From contig CM062818.1 in assembly GCA_031772625.1 (NCBI GenBank), positions 1,679,000,667-1,679,064,666 of the forward strand: a DNA stretch of 64,000 nt. Direction: 5' to 3'. Positions 44,301 through 53,569 of the stretch are shown here, in pieces. Position 1 is the first letter of the stretch, and each line of letters begins with the position of its first letter. The position numbers and the translations under genes are program-made. Below the pieces are notes generated by a model that saw only the letters and a list, made by a program, of their open reading frames with translations, was not told the DNA's origin and did no database searches. Source of the DNA: Pinus tabuliformis. Lineage: Eukaryota > Streptophyta > Pinopsida > Pinales > Pinaceae.

Positions 44301-44937
44301 TCAACTAGCTTTCTTGATTCAAGTGAAGGCCCTCAACAAAACTGTTCACAGAACAATTATTGACGAGGGGGCATCGACATGTATTATGTCAATGAGCTGC
44401 TGGAAAACGCTAGGGTCACCAACCTTGTCGAGATCTTCGACAACACTAAAGGCTTTCGACGGTAGGACATATACCCCTTACGGTATCCTAAGTAACTTGA
44501 AAGTTGAACTAGGTGGAAAAACAGTAGAGATTGATGTTGAAGTCATAGATGGAAATCTGGATTACAACATCCTACTGGGACGACCGTGGATTTATGCCAT
44601 GGCAGCTGTCGTGTCGACTTATTTTAGGAAGATCGCTTTCCCGTTTGAAGGAGGGATTACGGTCGTCGACCAACAGAACTTCCTCCTTAATGGTTCACAA
44701 GTTACGGGAAGCATTCCCATGATCCATGAAAGCGACCATTCAATTCAAGATATAGGAGTAGGCCTGTTGAAAGACCCCACGATGATGGGTACTTTCTCGC
44801 TACCAAATCATATGTACATAGGAAATGTACCATTGGTGGCTACCTGCAACATGATATCTTCCACGAAGGTCGCAAAAGACAAAGTTGTCATGGGTCGGGC
44901 CATGGTGTTACACCCGAGCCCAATCGAAATATTGTAG
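41353..44937 (+). CDS. C gag-protease, 1194 aa
   Basis: ATG at 41353 (MNRRSWRNTRQ) is the first in frame. Residues about 190-490 form a Gln/Pro/Gly/Tyr-rich low-complexity region. The capsid domain follows (residues about 500-690: IPKFNGNPGEDPSNHIMTFH, GPAAKWYIELP). A Lys-rich stretch precedes a zinc knuckle at residue 797 (CTICDEDHKTSEC, C-X2-C-X3-H-X4-C). The protease has active site DEGAS at residue 1004 and LLGRPWIYAMAAVVSTYF. DEGA replaces the usual D-S/T-G, and the same variant occurs in B and D. It ends at TAG 44935-44937. The next domain follows in the same frame, so this may be a mutation or a readthrough site. Confidence 0.9.
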   Translation: MNRRSWRNTRQTSLSPESKTTQAKRPRSTGSKSPVKVRTSVPTTSEVPVTPNISGNPAPIEEVQQPQKDSNTDPSLKANTCVTESGPSVIGSESLAPQTTVAVETTPSSAPEIFYGPDGLPLPPGLIAIEEIVEDPQATTPTHFGAGITLLPTASEASLSPREVPKESLGNLLDRLKMSEQPSTSRTVPNDTATAELPAVIPTMFAGIPSVPNPQQLEGVPSGAMTTVWSVPVCSPGIMPGNSYVGTQQIDPFGNQFGQSDPRGVINPLGSGPPPYGGQYAFSLPPPGGYPYGSSQPYSGYTGITTSGWIPMLPQQPRVVYSMQQQMPMTNIPTTPAIVTVSQDQTIPVACQPQFSQVVMQQPFDPATQPQSPTGGATQAQTGILTPHLGPVVSIAQQPMVSQPWLVQYQQPQFQQVYQGTEQQIFANNGQPSLQYGQNQPLYGGVVHQPYQSYQHQLHYAGMQRPTAQAIPSYPGYASPNLSQQLPFVATLELPDLHRFTNDPIAYAPWWPAIPHKLPSEIPKFNGNPGEDPSNHIMTFHLWCSSNTLNDDSIRLRLFQRTLTGPAAKWYIELPRASFDNFSSLATTFLTHFQLPIRYETGTEILTNFKQTTTTHISDHIHEWRRRRRMVKTYVPDHLLAEWFIKSLLPAITEDVAKGGVVTEEQVISRAQYLDLVYTQLGTLYDKIPDAPRPEFSIPPPPKSNIDSHAGDGVIGTASAKSRKASPQKARKTSDRNAHEEILASEVNAISTDKGKETNQPGSKKKQNKGKKKQQDGPSPEKTSSNSPGKGKKKWSCTICDEDHKTSECPYKAELKRFFKSPKNPAVLTDPFPNPGQNMVDSGNASPSQVLMLSISKQQNDALISTSKDYGNPQLSNEKGKDQPSSSTTTSTEVVPPIMPELTIKPPKGVVHKSTFNPRARAAQHYNIVEDLAQSPSAMSTLEVLQNCPSQRQALLSAIGGVDPKDSNLVSFDHKGYDPQLPAQLAFLIQVKALNKTVHRTIIDEGASTCIMSMSCWKTLGSPTLSRSSTTLKAFDGRTYTPYGILSNLKVELGGKTVEIDVEVIDGNLDYNILLGRPWIYAMAAVVSTYFRKIAFPFEGGITVVDQQNFLLNGSQVTGSIPMIHESDHSIQDIGVGLLKDPTMMGTFSLPNHMYIGNVPLVATCNMISSTKVAKDKVVMGRAMVLHPSPIEIL

Positions 44938-46566
44938 CAATCAATATTTCAGGCCTGGGAGGCGAGCCCAAATCAACGCTCATCAAGCATGTGGGTAGAT
45001 AGGTCAGGAGAATGTGGAACCCCTTTGGATCCTTGGTCACGAGTGCATGCAAGTAACAAAGGAATCCTGCAGTCAATGTTGATTGAGGGGGCACCATGGG
45101 ATGATAACCACCATCGTTCCCTTCCTCAGGAAGATACTCAAGGCGACCTCTATCACCCTTCAGTATTTGAGTTCCTAACAAACACTGTAAATACGGTGGA
45201 CTCCGAGAGAAACCTATCCAATATAGAAGAGACTATAGCCATAAATATCTCAACCAAAACGGACATTGTAGAGAATATTTATGTTGGCAAAGGTTGTTCC
45301 CCTTCAGAACAAGAAATATATAAAGCTCTTTTCCGCGAATTTAGAGATGTCTTTGCTTGGTCGTATGATGAAATGCCAGGCATTGACTCGAGTATCGTTG
45401 AACATGAAATTAAAATGTATCCTGATGTCAAACCAGTAAGACAACGGCTTCGGCAGGTGAACCCCAAGAAAGCCGTTGCTATTAAGGCAGAAGTTGAAAA
45501 ACTCCTCCATGCTGGTTTCATCTACCCGGTTCCTCTAACCGATTGGGTATCGAATATTGTCCCTGTTATGAAGAAACAAGGAACAATACGAGTGTGCGTC
45601 GATTATAGGGATGTAAATCAAGCTTGTCCAAAGGACAACTACCCTACACCCTTCATCGACCAGATAATTGATGAATGCGCCGGATGTGAAATCTTTTCGT
45701 TTATGGATGGATTTTCTGGGTATAATCAAATTAATATCTGCCCACAGGACCAGTCAAAGACTGCATTTATTTGTCCGTGGGGCACCTTCGCTTATCGAAA
45801 ATTACCCTTTGGTTTAAAGAACGCAGGGGCGACGTTTCAGAGAGCAATGAATTATGCTTTCCATGACATCAAGAACATCGTTCAACCTTATCTCGACGAT
45901 CTTCCGGCTCATTCGCAAAAGCGGACTGATCATCCGCATCATCTAAGAGCAATATTTCTACGTTGCCGACACTACAAGATAAGACTCAATCCGCACAAAT
46001 GTGTGTTTTGCGTCGGTTCTGGTCGTTTACTTGGCTTTATAGTCTCCAAGGATGGGATTCGTCTCGACCCTTGCAAGGTGCAGGCAATCATTAATTTGCC
46101 TCCACCTTCGAACTTGCTTCAGATTCAGAAACTCCAAGGGAAAGCAAACTTTCTGAGGAGGTTCATTCCGAATTACGCAGAACTTGCTAAAGGTTATACC
46201 CGTCTCCTAAAAAAGGATGTACCTTTCGTTTGGGACCAGGTTGCACAAGCTTCCTTTGATGCTTTGAAAGAAGCGCTAGTCAAAGCATCATTAATGTACG
46301 CCCCAGACTATCTAAGGGATTTTAACCTGTATCTGGCTGCAACAGATACGACCATTGCAATGGTTTTAGTTCAAGAAGTCGATGGAATAGAACACCCTAT
46401 ATATTATTTAAGTAAAAACTTAAATGATACAGAAAGTAGATATTCTCATGTTGAAAAGCTGGCATTAGCAGTTGTTCAAGCGATTCAAAGATTTCGACAT
46501 TATGTCCTCTTTAGGAAGACCACTATATTGTCAGATTGCAACCCCATGAATTATATATTGTCGTGA
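44938..46566 (+). CDS. C reverse transcriptase and native RNase H
   Basis: Same frame as gag. Linker motif FAWSYDEMPGIDSSIVEHEI, then VCVDYRDVNQACPKDNYP, FSFMDGFSGYNQINI, PWGTFAYRKLPFGLKNAGAT and YLDD at 45889-45900. The native RNase H has LYLAATDTTIAMVL (first Asp lost or shifted), E in SHVEKLALA and D in LSDCNPMNY. The last acidic position is replaced further on (FAELLCDLP). TGA at 46564-46566 splits it from integrase. The enzyme copies the element RNA into cDNA. RNase H is likely weak or absent here. Confidence 0.9.
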   Translation, partial: QSIFQAWEASPNQRSSSMWVDRSGECGTPLDPWSRVHASNKGILQSMLIEGAPWDDNHHRSLPQEDTQGDLYHPSVFEFLTNTVNTVDSERNLSNIEETIAINISTKTDIVENIYVGKGCSPSEQEIYKALFREFRDVFAWSYDEMPGIDSSIVEHEIKMYPDVKPVRQRLRQVNPKKAVAIKAEVEKLLHAGFIYPVPLTDWVSNIVPVMKKQGTIRVCVDYRDVNQACPKDNYPTPFIDQIIDECAGCEIFSFMDGFSGYNQINICPQDQSKTAFICPWGTFAYRKLPFGLKNAGATFQRAMNYAFHDIKNIVQPYLDDLPAHSQKRTDHPHHLRAIFLRCRHYKIRLNPHKCVFCVGSGRLLGFIVSKDGIRLDPCKVQAIINLPPPSNLLQIQKLQGKANFLRRFIPNYAELAKGYTRLLKKDVPFVWDQVAQASFDALKEALVKASLMYAPDYLRDFNLYLAATDTTIAMVLVQEVDGIEHPIYYLSKNLNDTESRYSHVEKLALAVVQAIQRFRHYVLFRKTTILSDCNPMNYILS

Positions 46567-48006
46567 CAGTTGCTTGGGGGCAAATATTCAAAGTGGATAG
46601 CTATCCTTCAAGAGTTTGATCTGGAATTTGTGAAATCCAAATCAAAGAAAGCTTTAGTTTTCGCAGAATTATTATGCGATCTCCCGTCATCGTACAACGA
46701 TGAAACGTCCAAAAAATCGATCGTGGACGAAAGTTTGTTTCTGATATCAGCAAGTGATGAGTGGTATGGAGATATCATAGTTTATCTCCAAACCCAAAAG
46801 TTTCGGCTGGACACCTCTCACTCCGAACAAAAACACATTCGATACCAAGCAAAAGACTACATGATCGTCGGTGATACGCTTTACCGTCGTGGTGTCGATA
46901 CGGTCCTGAGAAGGTGTCTAACCCATGAGGAGGCCGAAAAAGCCCTGAACGAATGTCATTCAGGCACATGTGGGGGGCATCAATCTGGATATGCTACAGC
47001 ACAAAGAATCTTACGAGCAGGATACTTCTGGCCAACCATGTTCAAAAATTGCATAACCGCAGTTAGAAGTTGCCATGCATGTCAGATTTTTGATAGCAAA
47101 ACCAGAAGACCCCCCGCTCCTTTACAGCCAATAATAGCTGTAGGGCCTTTCCCCAAGTGGGGCATCGATTTCATGCAATGTAACCCCACCTCGACCGGGG
47201 GGCATGGGTATATTATAGTCACAGTTGACTATTTTACCAAATGGGCCGAGGCGATGCCTACATTGGATAACACTGGTGAAACAATAGCCCTATTCTTTTT
47301 TAATCATGTGGTCGCTAGATTCGGCATGCCACAGGCCATAGTAACATATCATGGATCGCATTTCCGCAATCACATGATGGTAGAATTAACTGCCAAACTA
47401 GGATTGTCTCACGATAGCTCTACTCCGTACTATCCGCAAGCTAACGGACAAGTTGAAGCGATCAACAAAGTCCTGAAGCGCATGCTGCAAAGGATGGTGG
47501 GAGTTCACAAAAGGAGATGGCATTTGATCCTGTACTCGGCTTTGTGGGCCTACCGAACATCGGTAAGGAATGCCACTGGGTTCACACCGTTTCAACTGGT
47601 GTATGGCCTGGAAGCGATCCTACCAATCCAGTGTGAAATTTCGTCCCTTAAACTCGCAATTGATCTCCTCCCCGGAACCTCAGAAGAAGAAGCTCGTTTC
47701 TTGGAGTTAATCCAGTTGGATGAAACTCGTAGTGATGCCGCTTTGGCCAACGAAGCCCATAAGAAGCGAGTCAAAGCGCAGTTCGACAAAAATGTCAAAC
47801 CCCGTGTCTTCTCGGAAGGTGATTTGGTCTTGCTTTATGACCAAGAATCCGATAAATTGGGAGCTGGGAAATTCAAGTCCTTATGGATGGGCCCTTATAT
47901 TGTTAAAAGTGTGTTAGCAAAAGGTGCCTACGAGTTGGTAGATTATGACGGAATTCCACTGGCGCAACCCCGCAACGGGTTGTACCTTAAGCGTTACTAT
48001 GCCTAA
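46567..48006 (+). CDS. C integrase
   Basis: Continues in frame after TGA. HHCC zinc region (HSGTCGGHQ ... CHACQIF) near 46950-47090. Core: D in GIDFMQCNP and E in NGQVEAINK are present, but the second catalytic Asp is Tyr (VTYHGSHF at 47341, TAT for GAT), which should abolish strand transfer. The B copy has Asp there. The C-terminal barrel FSEGDLVLLYDQESDKLGAG and PRNGLYLKRYYA end the protein at TAA 48004-48006. The Tyr change probably arose after insertion, or the element was mobilised in trans. Confidence 0.9.
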   Translation, partial: QLLGGKYSKWIAILQEFDLEFVKSKSKKALVFAELLCDLPSSYNDETSKKSIVDESLFLISASDEWYGDIIVYLQTQKFRLDTSHSEQKHIRYQAKDYMIVGDTLYRRGVDTVLRRCLTHEEAEKALNECHSGTCGGHQSGYATAQRILRAGYFWPTMFKNCITAVRSCHACQIFDSKTRRPPAPLQPIIAVGPFPKWGIDFMQCNPTSTGGHGYIIVTVDYFTKWAEAMPTLDNTGETIALFFFNHVVARFGMPQAIVTYHGSHFRNHMMVELTAKLGLSHDSSTPYYPQANGQVEAINKVLKRMLQRMVGVHKRRWHLILYSALWAYRTSVRNATGFTPFQLVYGLEAILPIQCEISSLKLAIDLLPGTSEEEARFLELIQLDETRSDAALANEAHKKRVKAQFDKNVKPRVFSEGDLVLLYDQESDKLGAGKFKSLWMGPYIVKSVLAKGAYELVDYDGIPLAQPRNGLYLKRYYA

Positions 48007-48093
48007 TAGTAACCTGTGTGCTTTTGTTACATTTTTGTTTTCGCTAAAGCGTTTGTTCCGGTTTAAGTAATCCGCTTTTTTCATTTATTGCAG

Positions 48094-48517
48094 ATGTCAA
48101 ATCCATTAGAACCGTGGGTTGGATATGCCGACGGAGCGAGTCGTAGTACGAGGAACCTATCCTCAGCAGCATGGGCCATTTTAAAACCCAAGCGGCGAGT
48201 TAATGAGTTTCAGAGGGGTCTGTATTGGTCAATCAACAAATAATATCGCTGAGTATAGCGCGTTGATAGAGCTCCTCTCTGATGCCATCACCCATGGCAT
48301 ACGCCGGCTAGTCGTCAGGCTAGACTCACAGCTCGTGGTACTACAGCTCAACGGTACCTACTCCGTCCGAAATCCAGCTATTTATCGCAAGTTCCTAAGA
48401 GTTAAAATCTTGGAAAGACAGTTTGATTTTATCCAATATCAACACATTTCCAGAAACTTAAGCACATTAACCGACTCATTAGCAAATTATGTGTTAGATA
48501 TACATTTGCAAATTTGA
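48094..48517 (+). pseudogene. C second RNase H gene, one frameshift
   Basis: ATG at 48094 directly follows TTTTTCATTTATTGCAG, a good 3' splice site. It reads VGYADGASRSTRNLSSAAWAI, then shifts frame in a TTTTAAAACCC run near 48183 and continues RGVCIGQSTNNIAEYSALIE, VRLDSQLVV and LTDSLANYV. Catalytic D, E, D and D are all kept across the shift. It is collinear with the B gene at 29099-29524, including the position after integrase. One indel separates it from an open gene of about 141 codons. Confidence 0.85.
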
Positions 48518-48689
48518 TAAAAAGAGAAGCTTCATCGATGTTTCATACATGGATCACATAAAACTGGAATAAACCCCGAAAATCAAAAATATATATAACT
48601 GTTTACGGTTTACATATAATGTTCTGTAACCAAGACAAAATCGGTCATATGACCCCAAAACTCAAAAATGGCTGGGGGGGCACCCTAGC

Positions 48690-49926
48690 CTAGTGATGCT
48701 CATGATAACATGCCACGGCCTGTGCGATCATGCGCAGAGGAAGAAACCATCGTCTAGGAACACCAGCAGTATGTTGCTGCAATCGCAAGGGCAACTCGTC
48801 AATCCGTACATCCGGAATCCCGAAGGTAAGACCCTCGACCTGTTCCTGCACAGCTGCAAGAGTATCGGCCAAGTCAAGGTCATGGAGAATAGCTCTCCCT
48901 GGAGCCTCCCCTACTGGGGCAGCAGCCAAAACTCTCGGACGAACTGCTGGACGGACGGGGCCCACATCTGCATGCACACATGAGTTTGATTAGAGTCTTG
49001 ATAGAATAAAGCACAAGGACATTATAAACATAAAAACAGTAAACAGTGATGAGGTCAAAATTTTTACCAAGATCACCCCACTACTCACCATCCGGTAGTA
49101 CCAAATCCGGATCACCTCGGTAGTCCATGCCAATATATGGATACTCGGAAAAAGCCATATCCTGCCGCTCGAACCACCTAAAGAAGGCATCAGTAAAAGT
49201 AATCTTAGATTGACCTGCATGTCTAGCCATGTGGTCAACCCACCTCTGCATGCGTGGCTCAGTGGGAGATGGCAAGTCGAGGATAATGTACTGAGGTTGC
49301 ATCAGGGGTATCTTCTCCAAAGCGAAGGCAGTCAAAACTGAACCAAAGCCAAAATTCTTCAGTCTCCTGTCCGTTACTTTGGTCAACTGGTTTTTCATCT
49401 GAACCAGTACTGCATCACACCAGTTAAAAACTTTCGGCTCAAGACATTCCAGGGCGTGCTGCACATATGACCTGTTGGCAACATGAGGGGATGCACTATC
49501 GGCCATCCTACAAATCGTGTACAGAATAGACCTGAGAGACCTGTCAGTGACATCACAGATAGAAATCTTGTCGTCTCTGCTCGGCTGAGATCCCTCCCTA
49601 CAATACTGACGGATATAATCTTTCACGGAATCACTCACTCGAGCCGAACCAGACAAGGAAATGGGGGCACCCCGCCTTGACAACCCAGTCAAGAAGTAAA
49701 TGTCCACTATGGTCAAAGGGATGGACTTGCCCCTAATCTGGAACACTTGGTTAACAGGATCCCAAGCATCAAGCAGGTACTCCAATAAACGTATTTGTGC
49801 CCTCGTGCTAGATATGCAGAAGAATTTTAGTAAGCCACAGTTCCGCAACGCGCTCACGGTAACAGGATCATGGAGGGCAATCATGTCCTCCTCTTCATGC
49901 TCTCGTTCTTGCCACGTAAGAGTCAT
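48690..49926 (-). CDS. C antisense gene, two coding exons, 371 aa, function unknown
   Basis: The coding exons are 49926-49089 and 48967-48690, across a 121-bp phase-1 intron (donor GGATG/GTGAGT, acceptor GTGCATGCAG). A non-coding first exon ends at 50246 (CCACCAG/GTAGGA), and intron 1 is 50245-49943. Key segments are MTLTWQEREH, DIYFLTGLSRRGAPI and EYPYIGMDYRGDPDLVLP, then DVGPVRPAVRPR in the last exon. A TAG at 49083-49081 falls inside the intron if the GTGAGT donor is used. Product length, exon order and phases match B (375 aa). It is open although the sense gag-pol is not, which supports a real, separately selected gene. The function is unknown. Confidence 0.8.
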
Positions 49927-50040
49927 TCTGCTCCAATAAACTCTGCAAAACAAACAAGAGGAGGAGTAAGATCCATGACTCGGTGAAGAAAATGGCAAAA
50001 ATCTCATGAAAAATTGTGCAACCAAGATGTTTTCTGTGCC

Positions 50041-50136
50041 CAACGCAGGTGGGGGAAGGTCTCACCTGCGTTGGGGGACAAACTGCCTTTGGAAATGAGG
50101 ACCCCCAATGCAGGTTTCGATATAGGGCACCTGCGC
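50041..50136 (-). promoter_or_regulatory. ACCTGC/GCAGGT boxes in intron 1 of the C antisense gene
   Basis: GCAGGT at 50045 and 50110 and ACCTGC at 50064 and 50129: each pair is 65 bp apart, twice 32.5. CACCTGCGTTGG and CACCTGCGCTGA carry the same core as the C LTR boxes (ACCTGCGTTG, ACCTGCGCTG). Confidence 0.65.
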
Positions 50137-50529
50137 TGATGGCAGAGCACCCTAGAGAAACCCCAGGGGCTCATGGGGGCAGGAAAACAAGCATAAAACT
50201 GAGAAATAAGACCATGAAAAGATAGAGCTAGGGATTAGCTCCTACCTGGTGGAAACGGCGCTGAAAATCGTCCACAGAATCTCCCGAAATCAGCTGGTGA
50301 AAAATCAAGAGGAAGAGGCACCTCCAAAGCTCCAACAAACCAAATGCACATGAAATGGTAAAATGAGAGGTAAAAACATCTTTTAAATTGCTTTTTACGT
50401 AGTTCAAAGTAAAATATTAGTATTTTTACTTCATGTTATCCGTTTCTAACAAGTTTGTTACAGCAAATTGATGAAAACAGTACTATCTCTGAAAAAGAAA
50501 AACTAGTCATGGTAAAATATGAATTTGAC

Positions 50530-51350
50530 CTTATCAAACGAGCAGTTTTGGCAAAGTTCATGCTCGTTAAAAAATAAACGCAAGATCCGAGCAGTTTTAA
50601 TGCAGAAATTCATGCTCGTTAAAAAATAAACATAAGCTTGTGAGCAGGCTTCCCCCAGTGTTCAAGCTCATTCAGAAAAAATGAACCGGTGAATAACCAT
50701 TTGAGACCGTAAATTCATCAGCCATAAAAGCCTTGGTCGTGTTTGTGCACCGTCACCTCCACTTTTCATTTGGCCGATCATTCACATCCACTTGATTGTT
50801 TACCTATTTTTGAGGAACAGCTGCGAAGAGTGATCCCACTTAGCCATCCTTTTAATACTGCCGTGATTGGAAAATTCCAACCTGTACCTGGAATCTGCTG
50901 CTATCCCTGTTTATCACTCGTTCCTCAAAATACGAGTCTTCTTTGAGCTCTTTTCACTGACTCGTAAAAAATGAAAAGTTTGCCGAGTTTTGGCCTTCCA
51001 GCTCGTTAAAAGGAGCGGAGGAGCTATCCCTCCTCTAGATTTTAATCTTTTTGGACCTGAGGGATTATTGCACAAAAAGATTGAGCGCTTGTCTAGTTCA
51101 GCTCGATAAAGATATCGAACATTCATCCCTTTTGTATTGTTTTATACTTTTTCGGACTTAAGGGATTAGATGACGAAAAAGGACCCCTGGAGTCTACTTT
51201 ATGTACACTTTTCAGACTCTCTAAAAATGAAAAGGACCGAGTTGTTTTTGTCGCTGGGCTCATTAAAAATATTAGATAGCGACAAACTTGTCTTTAGACA
51301 AGAACGAGTTTCCCTATCGCTAGGCTCGTTAAAACATAGCGATGGGCTTG
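50530..51350 (+). other. Interleaved-stem cluster in C, 3' side
   Basis: At least nine units. Clear ones: 51190-51234 (GAGTCT/AGACTC with CTTTTCA/TGAAAAG), 51239-51284 (GAG/CTC with TGTCGCT/AGCGACA), 51305-51343 (CGAG/CTCG with ATCGCTA/TAGCGAT), and about 50934-50979 (GAGTC/GACTC with CTTTTCA/TGAAAAG). Early units at 50541 and 50589 have GAGCA/TGCTC. No gene overlaps. It lies between the antisense gene promoter and the untranslated tract. Confidence 0.75.
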
Positions 51351-52483
51351 CCCGAAGGGCAGGTTATAGATCAAGCATATGTTATCCTCCTCAAGCTTGA
51401 CAAAAATAAAGAGGTACTGGTCAGAAATGACTGGGGAAAAATTGGGAAGAACCTCAAAGCTTAATGGTAGCAAGTCCCTCTTGAACATGACACTTTTGCC
51501 TCCATAAATATCGGGTTGGGTTATTATCATTCACCGGTCCCTTCACCATGGTCTCGCCATACCATCCATACATGGGGTAATGCTACCGATCCATCTCATC
51601 AGTGTCGTTATATGTTCAAGAGATGTCATTCAGAAAGTGTCAACCGGGTCCCATCCACTACCGTACATCATCTTTCATCCTTCCATGACCGCCACCCTGA
51701 ATCATATTTCACAGATCGTTTTCACCAATCATCACTAGCTCCGTTCCGTGTCACTGATGTGGGATTCATTAAGGCCCTCCTTTGACGGATCACTTCTTGT
51801 CGACATCAGCTCATTATCCAAGAAGTTGATCTAGGAACACCCCCCTCAGTACTTTGAAGCTTGCATGCCTCAATGGCAAGTTTCTCACTCCCGGCGATAG
51901 GTATACATTAATGACCTTCGACCAGGAGACTTTGCGTGGTGTTCGACGTCAGATCCTATATTCACACCACGTGAATTGTGCTGCAGTACCTTGAGGGTCA
52001 TCATCATTATCCGTGATTCCTCTTGCGCTTGTTAACGGTTTACATTATTGACTGGTAATCAAGCGATGTCTTTCCATGTTCGACTTCAGGAAATTCTCAC
52101 ATGGATCGACTTGTACTAAAGTGAAGATCGGACAAGTTTGAAGACCCAGGATCTAGTTTCATCCATCCGGGCTGCGATATATATTCAGGAGATAAAAACA
52201 TAGACATGTGCAGCAGATGATCATCCTACTAAAAGGATGATAATTAAAAGCAGAGAATTATCCGTCTATTATCAAACGATCGTCTGTTTATGTACAACAA
52301 ATGTATTTATAAAGCTGAGCATGGGAAATGCCCGCCTCAGCTAGATCATGAAAAGAAAGTATGAAAAGATAATGTATTGTATTGTATTTTGTTACAGGTC
52401 ACCTCCCGACGATTTGAATGAACTTCGGATCCTCCTAATAAAGCATTTCACCCGATGAAAGACCTCATACTTTAGGGGGCAAC
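51351..52483 (+). other. C untranslated tract and polypurine tract
   Basis: No gene. C/T-rich, diverged repeating sequence homologous in part to 31300-33877 of B (TTGTTAACGG, TGAGCATGGG with ATGCCCGCCTCAG). It ends with the polypurine tract TTTAGGGGGCAAC at 52471-52483. Confidence 0.7.
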
Positions 52484-53530
52484 TGTTATAGACATTTTTG
52501 TGCCTTACAGCATAGAGCATGAAATGTCAATAATCTAATGGATCCAAAGTCCCTAAACATGTTGTTCTTACCCTTAGAGGAACAAGGTCAGCAAACCACA
52601 GCACTACAAATCAGTTCTCCACTGAAAAAACACTCAAAACAGGTCAATTTTGGATCAAAGCAGCTGCTCCAAAGGCTACCTGCATTGCATAGCAGGTGCA
52701 ACAAAGGCTACCTGCGTTGCATAGCAGGTACAACAAAGGCTACCTGCGTTGGGCGTACCTTGACATGTGGAGGAATCTTTCTCTCAATGTGCCAGTGCCC
52801 AGGAAGCTTCCAGAAAGACACTTGATCATAAGATTCGCCTGATGATGAGTTAAGAGCTTCTAAAACTCCAAGTGGAAGACTGAAACTCCAAGTGAAGAAC
52901 TGAAGAACAACTGGAGATGAAGAGGACAACAAGTCACACATCAAGCTGGATTATCTTCACTCCAAAACTCTATATAAGGATCTCATCCCATGGGATCTGG
53001 GGGGGGGGAATTCAGTGCAAAGAATCGATGTTGGTTTGCAGTTGAGAGTATTGGGTGATTGCTTGAGGGAGGTGAAGAAGAGATTTCTCTCCGTCGGGAA
53101 GGTGATGCTGGATTGGACCTCTCATGGTTGTATCACTGCCTGAACCTTACTTCCATATATTAATAAAGCATTTGAGGTTCTTCTATTCGCATGTGTTTCA
53201 ATGATGTATTGTCTTACTTGCGTTTTTGATTTATGCTAATCCTTGAATCATTTATGCATGCATGCTTCTTGTAGTTTCCTTTTCTTGTCTTATTTGCAGG
53301 ATCTCGTGTAGCTGGGCCCGTGAAAAGACTTGGAGCTGGGAGCAAGCGGCAAACAAAGGAGATAGGATCGACCATTTGCGCAAGACATCGGTAAGTGGAT
53401 CTCTCCCTTTTATCTCTTGCATGTCATAAAGAAGAAACTTTAGATAGCTTTGCTTTCAGCTGTTGCTAAGGAACTGTCACCCTTAGAGTGGGTTAGGGTC
53501 ATTCCGAGTTGGATACTTTCCCCCACAACA
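52484..53530 (+). repeat. C 3' LTR, 1047 bp
   Basis: Matches the 5' LTR with about twenty single-base differences and a shorter G run (10 against 13). It ends CCCCCACAACA. Target duplication GAGTG follows at 53531. Confidence 0.95.
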
Positions 53531-53569
53531 GAGTGACAGCTGAAGAACATCTTGAAGCCTTCTACAGTT
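53531..53569 (+). pseudogene. 39-bp remnant of the second A gag between C and E
   Basis: GAGTGACAGCTGAAGAACAT and what follows match A gag at 17124-17165 (TAEEHLEAFYS). It is what remains visible of the gag frame cut by C on the left and E on the right. Confidence 0.95.

Larger units (their letters stand above)
38576..53530 (+). mobile_element. Complete Ty3/gypsy (Tat-like) element C, about 15 kb
   Basis: Two near-identical LTRs (38576-39625 and 52484-53530) flank the element, with GAGTG duplicated at 38571-38575 and 53531-53535. Order: LTR, primer site, 1.7-kb leader with interleaved-stem units, gag-PR, RT-RNH, INT, second RNase H, antisense gene, interleaved-stem cluster, untranslated tract, polypurine tract, LTR. 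About twenty differences between the LTRs by eye suggest recent insertion. It carries stops at 44935 and 46564, a shift in the second RNase H and a mutated integrase residue, so it is not autonomous now. Confidence 0.95.

Noticed and set aside
49068..49070. GATCTTG/GTAAAA as the intron 2 donor of the C antisense gene
   Set aside because: It would include an in-frame TAG at 49083-49081. The GTGAGT donor 21 bases earlier keeps the same phase and an open frame.
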